A stretch of DNA of 64,000 nucleotides from a virus. Numbering within the stretch: position 1 is the stretch's first letter; every line of letters begins with the position of its first letter. This document shows, piece by piece, positions 8,909 through 16,201 of this stretch. The notes under the pieces were generated by a model. The model was not told where the DNA came from. It was given only the letters and a program-made list of their open reading frames with translations, and did no database searches. The position numbers were made by a program, and so were the translations under genes. The stretch spans positions 78,797-142,796 of IMG/VR virus record IMGVR_UViG_3300025012_000035; one strand, 5' to 3'.

Positions 8909-8918
8909 AGGAGAAATA

Positions 8919-9116
8919 ATGAAAATTAAATATTATTGTGGATTAAGTTTAGATTTAAATCAAGAAAGAGAGTGTGAAGGTCAAGGAGCAATAGAATTAG
9001 ACGAAGATGATACAATAGAATATCAAGAAGGATTTTTTAGTATGAGATGCCCTTCTTGCAATAGAGAAATTTATCAATCAGATGATCATTTTGAAATAAT
9101 TATTGAAGGAGAATAA
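8919..9116 (+). CDS. Small zinc-ribbon-like protein, 65 aa
   Basis: ATG after AAAGGAG. KYYCGLSLDLNQERECEG and FFSMRCPSCNREIYQSDDH give paired cysteines, the second as CPSC. Acidic middle. Probably a structural zinc protein; function unknown. Confidence 0.55.
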   Translation: MKIKYYCGLSLDLNQERECEGQGAIELDEDDTIEYQEGFFSMRCPSCNREIYQSDDHFEIIIEGE

Positions 9117-9122
9117 ACAAAC

Positions 9123-9545
9123 ATGACAACTAAACTACTATTAGAATTTGCATTTGTAATTTTTATATTGCAAGCGATGAAAATTAAATCATATTTTACA
9201 CCATTAGAAATAAGACAGCAAAAATATGATAATGGAAGATTCGAATTAGATAAATTATTAGGAAAAACAATGACAAATAGATTAGTTATAATATGTTCGG
9301 TAGTATTTACTATAATTTACATATCATTTTATCTAGTCGGATTTAAACTATTTATAGGAACAAAATTAATAGTATTCCCAATATTTTTAACCATAACATC
9401 TATATATGGATTAATTGATACTATATTGGACGTTAATAAAGATAAATTGACAGAAAATATAATGAATAGAATATCACAACCAGTAAATACTGCATATTTA
9501 ATTTACTTTGTGTGGTATGTTTTGAAGTATGATTCGGTTATTTAA
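9123..9545 (+). CDS. Multi-pass membrane protein, 140 aa
   Basis: ATG seven bases after the previous stop, AAGGAG upstream. Four hydrophobic segments: residues about 3-20, 55-75, 80-105 and 120-137. Between the first two lies a charged loop (FTPLEIRQQKYDNGRFELD). No family recognised with confidence. It precedes the DUF5317- and Agr-like genes, so it may belong to the same membrane-signalling island. Confidence 0.55.
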   Translation: MTTKLLLEFAFVIFILQAMKIKSYFTPLEIRQQKYDNGRFELDKLLGKTMTNRLVIICSVVFTIIYISFYLVGFKLFIGTKLIVFPIFLTITSIYGLIDTILDVNKDKLTENIMNRISQPVNTAYLIYFVWYVLKYDSVI

Positions 9546-9583
9546 GGAGTATAAAAAGTAAAAATAAAAAGGAGAAAATAAAT

Positions 9584-9802
9584 ATGAACGAATATTCGTA
9601 TTCAGTTACAAATAATAAACAAATTGCACCAGTGTTTGATTGTTGTCCTGTTTGTAGAGAAGAGGATGATGTATTAATTGCATATGAAAGTTGGAATTTA
9701 AATTTTTGGTGTAATATATGTGGATTTAATGGTTCTATTGAATATGTTAAACCTGAAGAATGGGAACCAAATGTTAAAGCAGTTAGTGTTCGTAGTTTTT
9801 AG
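9584..9802 (+). CDS. Zinc-ribbon protein, 72 aa
   Basis: ATG after AAAAGGAG. DCCPVCREEDDVLIAYE... and FWCNICGFNG form a CxxC-CxxC ribbon with about 25 residues between the pairs. Ends in a polar tail. Function unknown. Confidence 0.6.
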   Translation: MNEYSYSVTNNKQIAPVFDCCPVCREEDDVLIAYESWNLNFWCNICGFNGSIEYVKPEEWEPNVKAVSVRSF

Positions 9803-9877
9803 TTTAGTAAATTTATAATACAAATATAAAATATAATATAAATTAAAATATACAGGAAGGAGTTATCACAACTTAAT

Positions 9878-10534
9878 ATGATTGAAACTTGGGGAATGTT
9901 ATTTCTAATTATATTTATTAGAAATAAATTTATACAAAAATTAGAAAGGAATGGAGTGTATTTATGGAAACAATATAATATTAATCTTATCTTTAAGAAT
10001 TGGTCATTCTATCCTCCAATTATTCTTTTAGTTTTATATTTAATTCTTGAAGTAATGATGTTAAATAATATCATATGGTTTTTAGAATATTCTACAATAA
10101 TTAAACAATTAACACTCTTAAGTTTTCTAGGTTTAGTTATTGAATATAATTTATATGATTCATATTTTGAAAAATATAAAGAAAATGGATTAAAAGCATT
10201 TTTAACATCTCCATTTATATTTGCAATGATTAGTTTATGTATAGGATTGATTTTAAATTATATCGCAGTATTCAGCAATAATGGACATATGCCATTATTT
10301 ATCTCGTTTTCATATGCAACAGGATATGCTGACATTCAAGAATTAACAAAAGATACTTTTTATATATTAGGAGACCATACGAGTAAGATGATATTTTTAT
10401 GTGATACAATAGATCTATTTGGATTTTCAAATTTATCAATAGGTGATTTATTCGTAATATTATGTATGACAACAATTCTTTATTGTTCGGTAAAGCAAAC
10501 AAATATAAAAAATAATAATATTAAAAAAACTTAA
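9878..10534 (+). CDS. DUF5317-like integral membrane protein, 218 aa
   Basis: Five or so membrane helices. The diagnostic stretch is in the C-terminal third: NNGHMPLFISF, then DHTSKMIFLCDTIDLF and LSIGDLFVILCMTTILY. This follows the N(G)GkMP ... T.l.fL.D.I ... .sIGD pattern of DUF5317, a family of clostridial membrane proteins of unknown function. The ATG at 9878 is about 15 bases from GGAAGGAG, rather far; no better start is visible. It lies just upstream of the Agr-like genes. Confidence 0.55.
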   Translation: MIETWGMLFLIIFIRNKFIQKLERNGVYLWKQYNINLIFKNWSFYPPIILLVLYLILEVMMLNNIIWFLEYSTIIKQLTLLSFLGLVIEYNLYDSYFEKYKENGLKAFLTSPFIFAMISLCIGLILNYIAVFSNNGHMPLFISFSYATGYADIQELTKDTFYILGDHTSKMIFLCDTIDLFGFSNLSIGDLFVILCMTTILYCSVKQTNIKNNNIKKT

Positions 10535-10553
10535 AGAAATATAAAAATAATTG

Positions 10554-10582
10554 TTGACAACTTCTTTCCACTGTAGTATTAT
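10554..10582 (+). promoter_or_regulatory. Sigma-70-type promoter for the agr-like receptor and peptide
   Basis: TTGACA at 10554-10559, 17-base spacer, TATTAT at 10577-10582 with an overlapping TATAAT at 10580. It lies in the gap before the receptor-like gene at 10627 and would also transcribe the AgrD-like peptide gene. Confidence 0.75.
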
Positions 10583-10626
10583 AATAGTATAAATGATACC
10601 ACATGAACAAGGAGTTGAATTTATTA

Positions 10627-11508
10627 ATGAATAGTATTTGTAGAAGATTGGAAGACATTTTAGTTTCACCTTTTACATGGGGAATTACAAGTTTTTTAAT
10701 ATGGTATTGGTTAGGCTATACAGACGCAATATTAGATACAATATTTACAACTATACCAGAAACGTCTTTAAATGTTATTGCAATATTAATCTTATTAAAG
10801 AAAAGAAAATTAATTGACATGTACTTCTTAAAAGAAAGTATTAATAACGTAATGATACCTACAATCCCAACATCAATAATATGCGACACACTACAATATA
10901 TTTTCCATGTTGATCAATATTTAAATTTTATACTCACTGAATTCATATTATGTGCATTTGTAATTTATCTAATTATAAAAAATAATGTTCGTAAAGAAGA
11001 AATTAACATAGTAAAAATAATAACTTATGTTGTATTAGTGGATTTTACAATGATTTTTCTAATAGATGGATTTTACACACTAATTGTTACTCTAGTATTA
11101 AATAAAACAATGATAGAAATAAATAGCAATATATGGCTGACGATTACACTTTCTCTTATACCACGAATACTACAAATTCTTCTATTAATACTGTATTTAT
11201 ATAAGAATAGCTTCCAAGAAAAAATTAGTTATATTGATATTATTTTTAAAAATAGAGTATTGAGTTTTTCAACAATGATATTTTTTATGACAATTCTTTT
11301 TAGTGGAATTATATTTACAGGATTCTTAGCAGTAACTAATTTATTAAAACAATATGAATTATTAATGCAAATATTAACAATTGTTTTAGTTTTGATATTG
11401 CCAAGTATTTTGGTTTCATCATATATTATCTCAGTTTGCGATTTAATGAATAAGAACATTAGATTGCAAAAAGAGAAAGAAGATTTATATGGTGATGATA
11501 TTATATAA
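10627..11508 (+). CDS. AgrC-like membrane sensor domain without histidine kinase, 293 aa
   Basis: An earlier in-frame ATG exists at 10603, but AAGGAG at 10609-10614 fits the ATG at 10627. Six to eight membrane helices cover nearly the whole protein. The last one is followed by DLMNKNIRLQKEKEDLYGDD and a stop. In AgrC receptors this kind of charged helix leads from the membrane sensor into the histidine-kinase domain; here the gene simply ends. No H-box or ATP-binding motif exists. The AgrD-like peptide gene starts 18 bases later. The AgrC assignment rests on topology, the tail helix and context, so another polytopic family is possible. It might bind peptide without signalling by phosphorylation. 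Confidence 0.5.
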   Translation: MNSICRRLEDILVSPFTWGITSFLIWYWLGYTDAILDTIFTTIPETSLNVIAILILLKKRKLIDMYFLKESINNVMIPTIPTSIICDTLQYIFHVDQYLNFILTEFILCAFVIYLIIKNNVRKEEINIVKIITYVVLVDFTMIFLIDGFYTLIVTLVLNKTMIEINSNIWLTITLSLIPRILQILLLILYLYKNSFQEKISYIDIIFKNRVLSFSTMIFFMTILFSGIIFTGFLAVTNLLKQYELLMQILTIVLVLILPSILVSSYIISVCDLMNKNIRLQKEKEDLYGDDII

Positions 11509-11526
11509 AGGAGGTGGAGTTTTATT

Positions 11527-11637
11527 ATGAAAAAATATGCTTATCTTGCAACTTTGATTATTGGTACAGCTAGTGCATACTCACATTTCATTTGTTCACG
11601 TTTTTTCTTTAATCAACCTAGAACACCAAAGCAGTAG
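11527..11637 (+). CDS. AgrD-like cyclic autoinducer pre-peptide, 36 aa
   Basis: ATG after AAAGGAGG at 11508-11515. An amphipathic or hydrophobic N-terminal helix (MKKYAYLATLIIGTASAYS) precedes one cysteine, then ICSRFFFNQPRTPKQ. A single Cys followed by hydrophobic ring residues and a QP..P tail is the hallmark of clostridial AgrD: Cys forms a thiolactone with the residue four or five positions later and AgrB removes the tail. The predicted ring starts at Cys23. The AgrB gene lies 3.2 kb downstream on the same strand. Confidence 0.7.
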   Translation: MKKYAYLATLIIGTASAYSHFICSRFFFNQPRTPKQ

Positions 11638-11654
11638 TTGTAAAACTACATAGG

Positions 11655-11692
11655 TAAGGTAAGTGGAGATTTGTTTTACTCCACTTACAAAA
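11655..11692 (+). other. Perfect 10-bp stem-loop after the AgrD-like gene
   Basis: GTAAGTGGAG (11659-11668) pairs exactly with CTCCACTTAC (11679-11688) around a ten-base loop. There is no T-run, so it may stabilise the short peptide mRNA or act as a weak terminator. Confidence 0.5.
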
Positions 11693-11771
11693 TTAAAATA
11701 TAATTTTTGTTCTAAGTTATTATGAAGTAACATACATATAAAATATAATAATAAATAAGGAGTTGTTATCA

Positions 11772-12641
11772 ATGTTGTTGTTAAAAAAGAAAGAAATACC
11801 TGTAATTAGTGAAAAATTGTTGAAGGAATTGTCCTATAATACCATGAAAGCGATGGGAGATTTAAATACCACGCAATTTATTAAAGTAATGAGAATGACA
11901 GATCCAACACCAGTATTAAATATATTGAAAAAGAAAATCGTAGAATTGCCAGATAGAAATTTACTTAGAAGAATTGCGGATAATAGTAATGGTGAAGTAA
12001 GTTATAAATTACTATATAATCTGTGTGGTTACAGTGAATCTGATCCAGAAGAAGATCGTAGTTGGATGAATTTTGTTCCAAAGCGTGGTGAAATTTATAA
12101 CGTAGATTTGGGAAAATTTGGAATAGACAGTGAGCAACAGGGTAGACGGCCATTTTTGGTAGTTTCTAACAATAAAGGTAATACTTATAGTGGTATCGTG
12201 GTAGGGTTGCCGATTACAAAAATTAAAAAAGGGATGAAAAAAATACATGTTCCAATTGGTAAAGAATTTGGTTTGGAATTTGACAGTTTTGCATTATGTG
12301 AAAATATAGATTCCATAAGTAAGAGAAGATTTTTTTATAATGGTGGGATTCCATATAAAATTACTAAATTACCTGATTTCAAGATGAAAGAAATCCAAAT
12401 ATCATTAGGATTTGAACTAGGTTTCGAGGAATTATATTTTGATGAAGATAGAATATTCAAACTTATCGAACATATTCGATTGTTACAAGCTATGAATAAT
12501 AAAAAATCACCAAATTTTATTGAAATCATAAATCAAAAAATGAATGAATTAATTGAATATTGTAGTATGCATGGCAAAAATCTAAAAATGGTTATGCAAG
12601 AGTATGACAGAATTAATGGTTATGTAAGTCAGGTAGTTTAA
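11772..12641 (+). CDS. MazF/PemK-type protein with N-terminal extension, 289 aa
   Basis: ATG 11772 is nine bases after AAGGAG. Residues about 100-165 read PKRGEIYNVDLGKFGIDSEQQ, GRRPFLVVSNN and GLPITKIKKG. This is the MazF/PemK fold, with RGEIY...D, the GxRP loop with catalytic Arg, and the following strand. These are sequence-specific mRNA endonucleases. Residues about 60-90 (LLRRIADNSNGEVSYKLLYNLCGY) resemble the segment found at the end of Cro/C1-type repressor domains, so the N-terminus may be a repressor-like or antitoxin-like part. No separate antitoxin gene is seen next to it. At 289 residues it is much longer than the usual 110-120. Confidence 0.75.
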   Translation: MLLLKKKEIPVISEKLLKELSYNTMKAMGDLNTTQFIKVMRMTDPTPVLNILKKKIVELPDRNLLRRIADNSNGEVSYKLLYNLCGYSESDPEEDRSWMNFVPKRGEIYNVDLGKFGIDSEQQGRRPFLVVSNNKGNTYSGIVVGLPITKIKKGMKKIHVPIGKEFGLEFDSFALCENIDSISKRRFFYNGGIPYKITKLPDFKMKEIQISLGFELGFEELYFDEDRIFKLIEHIRLLQAMNNKKSPNFIEIINQKMNELIEYCSMHGKNLKMVMQEYDRINGYVSQVV

Positions 12642-12688
12642 TGTTTAAATTAAATATAAAAATAAAAATAAAAGGAGAAAATAATAAT

Positions 12689-12755
12689 TCATAAAAACAT
12701 TGATAAATATGTTCAAAAATGTTGCAATATACTCATATTAAAAAGAGGTGAGTAT
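12689..12755 (+). pseudogene. Short 5' gene remnant with ribosome-binding site and ATT
   Basis: AAAAGGAG is followed nine bases later by ATT at 12689, which opens a frame (IHKNIDKYVQKCC...) running into the start of the tnpA remnant. It may be the 5' part of a gene cut by the IS607-type insertion. TATACTCA and TGAGTATA around 12728-12757 form an inverted repeat near the junction. Confidence 0.3.
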
Positions 12756-12951
12756 ATGCCGAATTATAAACCACAAAATTTTGCTAAAATGTTAGGTGTA
12801 TCTGTAAAAAACACTTCAAAGATGGGACAGAGAATGTAATTTTAAATCATTTAGAATTCCAAGTAATAGAAGATATTACACAGATGAACATTTAAAAGTA
12901 TTTAATGAAAGGAGAAAGGGAATATACTCAAAGGATTTAAAACAGAATTAA
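12756..12951 (+). pseudogene. IS607-type tnpA remnant (MerR-like DNA-binding part)
   Basis: MPNYKPQNFAKMLGVSVKNT, then after a one-base frameshift TLQRWDREC...FRIPSNRRYYTDEHLKVF. This is the N-terminal helix-turn-helix of IS607-family serine transposases. The frame is shifted near 12812 and the catalytic serine-recombinase domain is missing, so the protein cannot be active. It overlaps the start of tnpB, the usual order in IS607. Confidence 0.75.
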
Positions 12952-14102
12952 GAATAACTGAAAAGCATATTTCTAAAATTCATCAATCTATTGGAATTTG
13001 TCGTTATTTATATAATACTTATTTGGCTAAAAATAAAGAATTATATGAATTATACAAAGAAGGTAAAATAGATAAAAAACAAGCATTTATGAGTGCATAT
13101 GATTTTGATAAGTATATAAATAATGAAGTAAAAATTCTTGATGAATTTAAATGGATTAATAATTGTGGTTCTAAAGCAAGAAAGAAAGCAATTATAAATG
13201 CTGAGATGGCATATAAAAGATTCTTTAAATGGCAATCTAAGTTTCCTAAATTTAAGAAAAAGAAAAATCAAGATGTAAAAATTTACTTTCCTAAAAATAA
13301 TAAAACTGATTGGACTATTGAACGTCACAGAATTAAAATACCAAGTTTAGGGTTTGTTGAATTAAAAGAAAAAGGTTATATTCCTACGAATTCAAAAGTG
13401 GTTAGTGGTACTGTTTCAATGAAAGCAGGAAGATATTATGTTTCTGTATTATGTGATATTGTAGATCGTAATAATTATTCTGATAGTAAAAATGAAGGAA
13501 TTGGTGTTGATTTAGGAATTAAAGATTTAGCGATTGTTAGTAATATTGACAAACCATTTGAAAATATTAATAAAAGTATAGTGATTAGAAAATTAAAAAA
13601 GAAACTTAATAGATTACAAAGAAAAGTATCAAGAAAATATGAAACGAACAAAGATGGTAAGAAGTTTATTAAAACTAATAATATAATTAAATTGGAATCT
13701 CAAATTAGAGTTATTCATCAAAAGATATCTAATATTCGTTTAAACTATATTCATAATATTACTAATACTCTAGTGAAATCCAAGCCAGAGTACATTACTA
13801 TTGAAGATTTAAACGTAAGGGGCATGATGAAGAATAGGCATTTATCAAAATCAATTCAAGAACAATGTTTTTATGAATTTAGAAGACAATTAACTTATAA
13901 ATGTTTATGGAATAATATTGAACTTAGAGTTGTTGATAGATTTTATCCTTCTAGTAAATTATGTTCTGAATGTGGTGGAATTAATAAAAATTTGAAACTT
14001 TCGGATAGAGAATATATTTGTGTTGAATGTGGGGTTGTAATTGATCGTGATAAAAATTCTAGTATTAATTTAAAGAATGCTAAAGAATATAAAATTGCTT
14101 AA
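12924..14102 (+). CDS. tnpB: TnpB RNA-guided nuclease of an IS607-type element, about 392 aa
   Basis: AAGGAG at 12909-12914 sits nine bases before ATA at 12924, which starts ILKGFKTELRIT, the normal TnpB N-terminus. The next usual start codon (TTG 13023) would delete it. The RuvC site looks complete: GVDLGIKDLAIV, ITIEDLNVRGMM, a CSECG...CVECG zinc finger and IDRDKNSSIN. TnpB cuts DNA guided by an RNA from the element's right end and supports transposon retention. The adjacent tnpA is dead, so mobility would need help in trans. Confidence 0.85.
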   Translation: MLKGFKTELRITEKHISKIHQSIGICRYLYNTYLAKNKELYELYKEGKIDKKQAFMSAYDFDKYINNEVKILDEFKWINNCGSKARKKAIINAEMAYKRFFKWQSKFPKFKKKKNQDVKIYFPKNNKTDWTIERHRIKIPSLGFVELKEKGYIPTNSKVVSGTVSMKAGRYYVSVLCDIVDRNNYSDSKNEGIGVDLGIKDLAIVSNIDKPFENINKSIVIRKLKKKLNRLQRKVSRKYETNKDGKKFIKTNNIIKLESQIRVIHQKISNIRLNYIHNITNTLVKSKPEYITIEDLNVRGMMKNRHLSKSIQEQCFYEFRRQLTYKCLWNNIELRVVDRFYPSSKLCSECGGINKNLKLSDREYICVECGVVIDRDKNSSINLKNAKEYKIA

Positions 14103-14240
14103 AGTAAATTATCAAATAAAAAGAAAGGTGAAATGCTACGAAGATATAATATGATAATTTACTATGTAGGGTGGGCTACATCCGAATTTACGCTTGCGGA
14201 GTGTTACATCAAATGTGAGTAGTATTAGTAATAATATAAA
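14103..14240 (+). ncRNA. Putative guide (omega) RNA region of the IS607-type tnpB
   Basis: Right after tnpB the sequence becomes more GC-rich and structured: a GTAGGGTGGGCTAC hairpin near 14166, TCCG...GCTTGCGGA near 14181-14200, and TACATC...ATGTGA. TnpB guide RNAs are transcribed from this position in other elements. Inferred from position and structure only. Confidence 0.4.
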
Positions 14241-14316
14241 AACAGACACAATGAAACAAGAATTATCTAAAATATAGAGAATGAGTACATTTGTCTATAT
14301 TTTTAGTAGCAGATGA

Positions 14317-14808
14317 TTGATTGATATGTTTAGTAAAAAAAACTTACTACAGCTAGAAAAATATCGTGATGAATATGCATTGGAATTTCAACCATTTGAA
14401 TCAACAAATACACTATTATTACAATTTAGTCAATACGAAACATGGATAATCGAATACTATGAAGAAAAACAAAGAAAATTAAATAAATTGTATAATGAAA
14501 AAACAGAAACAGAAAAAACTCTTAAATCTATACCATTGGATGAAAAAAGAGTAAGAAAAAGATTAACATCTAAAATAAATAAAATTAATGAATCAATAAA
14601 AAAATCAAGACCTTATTGTATACTTCATCAAAATAAAAAAAGAGATACTGATAAGTTTCATACACAAAGATGGGTAACGAATTTATATCATGCATTAGAT
14701 TCAATTGTCAATCATAAAGGGATTATGGTGAATCTAAATGGTTCACCAAATACATACAATAAAAATAAAATAAATAATATAGAAAGGAGAAATAATGTTA
14801 ATTGTTAA
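14317..14808 (+). CDS. Hypothetical helical protein, possibly 5'-truncated, 163 aa
   Basis: Starts at TTG 14317 or ATG 14326; neither has a ribosome-binding site, and TGA lies directly upstream in frame. Highly charged helices (YYEEKQRKLNKLYNEKTETEKTL), then RPYCILHQNKK and THTQRW-like basic residues. The missing start and the IS607 element just upstream suggest the original 5' end was lost. The 3' end overlaps agrB. No family recognised. Confidence 0.45.
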   Translation: MIDMFSKKNLLQLEKYRDEYALEFQPFESTNTLLLQFSQYETWIIEYYEEKQRKLNKLYNEKTETEKTLKSIPLDEKRVRKRLTSKINKINESIKKSRPYCILHQNKKRDTDKFHTQRWVTNLYHALDSIVNHKGIMVNLNGSPNTYNKNKINNIERRNNVNC

Positions 14809-15425
14809 TCAAGAAATATATAAACTATTTAAAGACGTTTAGATATATAAAATTAATTTCCTATATTATAGCAAACTGGTTATATAATATAATTCAGGAG
14901 TCAGATGATGAGATAGTTAAAAATATTAAAAAGTATAGAAGATATAAATATTACTTTGGAACAGAAGTAATAATAGGATATATAAATAAAGGAATACCTA
15001 TTATATTAATTGGTTTAGTATTAAATATACTTCCGCAAATGATATTAACAATATTGTCATTTGCGGTACTCAGAAATTTTTCAGGGGGATTGCATCTTGA
15101 TTCATATACAAAGTGTTGTTACTATTCATTTATAATATTTACACTAACATCCCTCTTAGCAAAATACATACCATTCAACGACATATTAAATGTAATAACT
15201 TATATAGCAACATTTATTACAATATTTATATACGCACCAGTAGAACATCCAAATCGTCCACTTACAGAAAAAGAAAAAGTAAAATTTAAATCAATATCCA
15301 TGTTTATTTTAGGTGCATTATTTGTAATTGCTCATTATGTAGACGTTACTATTAGTAATTGTATTATGTACGGCATCCTTCTAGCAGGAATAATTACCCT
15401 ACCAGTTGTAAACAAACTGAAATAA
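14802..15425 (+). CDS. agrB: AgrB-like autoinducer processing protease, 207 aa
   Basis: Five or six membrane helices. The motif NFSGGLHLDSYTKCC supplies His98 and Cys105, spaced seven apart like H77/C84 of Staphylococcus AgrB. The region after residue 16 (LISYIIANWLYNIIQE) is a typical AgrB start. AgrB is a membrane cysteine protease that trims AgrD and forms the thiolactone peptide. TTG 14802 directly follows an in-frame TAA and is 12 bases from AGGAG. An out-of-frame ATG at 14795 with ideal spacing encodes only 15 residues, so a frameshift or a coupling leader is possible. Confidence 0.88.
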   Translation: MLIKKYINYLKTFRYIKLISYIIANWLYNIIQESDDEIVKNIKKYRRYKYYFGTEVIIGYINKGIPIILIGLVLNILPQMILTILSFAVLRNFSGGLHLDSYTKCCYYSFIIFTLTSLLAKYIPFNDILNVITYIATFITIFIYAPVEHPNRPLTEKEKVKFKSISMFILGALFVIAHYVDVTISNCIMYGILLAGIITLPVVNKLK

Positions 15426-15527
15426 TTATTAATAAATGCAGATAATGTCGGTAGGTTAATGTTGAAATTGTTCAGAACTTTGTATAAAATAATATTAAGT
15501 AAATAATGTTAAATAAATATTAAAAAT

Positions 15528-15635
15528 ATTAAGATAAAAAAGAACAGGTTAAAATATTAAATAAATTGCGTAATTAAATCGAGGAAAATTTTATGAAAAA
15601 TATTTAAACAAAACACTTGTTCTTTTTATCTTAAT
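15528..15635. repeat. Long inverted repeat in the control region
   Basis: TATTAAGATAAAAAAGAACA (15528-15547) and its near-exact complement at 15616-15635 (one-base bulge, one mismatch) enclose about 68 bases. Inside is a tiny frame GAGGAAAATTTTATG AAA AAT ATT TAA. The right arm overlaps the -35 of the downstream promoter. It could be an operator pair, an attenuator or a miniature mobile element. Confidence 0.55.
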
Positions 15636-15648
15636 ATGATACTATAAT
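15617..15648 (+). promoter_or_regulatory. Promoter upstream of the LexA-like box
   Basis: TTGTTC at 15617-15622 with TACTAT at 15640 (17-base spacer) or TATAAT at 15643-15648 (20-base spacer). A LexA-like box begins two bases after the TATAAT. It would transcribe the gene at 15751. Confidence 0.5.
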
Positions 15649-15649
15649 A

Positions 15650-15663
15650 CGAACAGATGTTCT
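15650..15663. promoter_or_regulatory. LexA (SOS) box-like operator
   Basis: CGAACAGATGTTCT matches 13 of 14 positions of the Bacillus-type LexA/DinR consensus CGAACRNRYGTTYC. It lies immediately downstream of a -10, where a repressor would block transcription. Suggests DNA-damage induction of the genes from 15751 on. Confidence 0.6.
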
Positions 15664-15718
15664 ATATTTAATTAGTATTAATTAGTAAATAATTAGTAAA
15701 TAATTAGTTAGTATATAA
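15664..15718. repeat. AATTAGTA tandem repeats
   Basis: AATTAGTA-type units repeat five times or so between the LexA-like box and the ribosome-binding site of the next gene (TTAATTAGTATTAATTAGTA and similar). Either slippage-prone low-complexity sequence or a multi-site regulator target. Confidence 0.45.
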
Positions 15719-15750
15719 ATAAAAATTAAAAAACTGAGGAGGAAATTTAG

Positions 15751-16059
15751 ATGAATAGAATTTGTAGTGTTATTATTGATGGTGAAGGTAGATTTGTCCC
15801 TGGTTTGAATACGTTTTTTATTAGTAGTAATGAAGTATCCTATTGTACTTGCACAGGCAGATGTACTGGATTCACAACGTATGGGAATACTGAAATTTTA
15901 GAGAAGGATTTATCTGCCCTGAGGAAAATAAATACTAAGTATAACTTAGGTAAAAACTTTATTATGAAAACGATAAATAAAAATAGTATAAAAAGGGGAA
16001 AACTTTTAATTGAAAATATATCTTTATCTGTGATACATAATAAACTTGTAAATGCATAA
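15751..16059 (+). CDS. Hypothetical protein behind a LexA-like operator, 102 aa
   Basis: ATG after GAGGAGG. Cysteines in SYCTCTGRCTG may bind metal; the C-terminal half is basic (NKNSIKRGK). No family recognised. The damage-responsive operator upstream makes it a candidate for prophage induction, anti-repression or another early switch role. Confidence 0.55.
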   Translation: MNRICSVIIDGEGRFVPGLNTFFISSNEVSYCTCTGRCTGFTTYGNTEILEKDLSALRKINTKYNLGKNFIMKTINKNSIKRGKLLIENISLSVIHNKLVNA

Positions 16060-16138
16060 GATAATGGTATAATAATAGATATAGTATTGAGTCGTATAAT
16101 TTAATTTAAAAAATATAAAAATAATATGATTAAAATCA

Positions 16139-16167
16139 TTGACTCCTGGTTATAATTATAATATAAT
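16139..16167 (+). promoter_or_regulatory. Sigma-70-type promoter with overlapping small palindrome
   Basis: TTGACT at 16139-16144, 17-base spacer, TATAAT at 16162-16167. ATGAT-N4-ATCAT at 16126-16139 touches the -35 and could be an operator. Drives the DGQHR gene. Confidence 0.65.
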
Positions 16168-16201
16168 ATTACATATGAATAACTAAAGGAGTTGATGATT
16201 T

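Larger units (their letters stand above)
12718..14240 (+). mobile_element. Degenerate IS607-type element carrying tnpB
   Basis: Contains the tnpA remnant, tnpB and a structured 3' region. Left boundary placed near the TATACTCA/TGAGTATA repeat and right boundary after the GC-richer hairpins; neither is certain. It interrupts the agr-like island between the MazF-type gene and the gene at 14317. Confidence 0.6.

Noticed and set aside
10603-10626. ATG at 10603 as start of the AgrC-like gene
   Set aside because: It lies upstream of, and overlaps, the AAGGAG that serves ATG 10627, and has no signal of its own.
12470-12490. CGAACATATTCG as a second LexA box
   Set aside because: Spacing between half-sites does not match GAAC-N4-GTTC and it lies inside a coding region.
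15664-15718. Possible CRISPR-like repeats
   Set aside because: Units are about eight bases, contiguous and AT-only, without spacers; this is a short tandem repeat.
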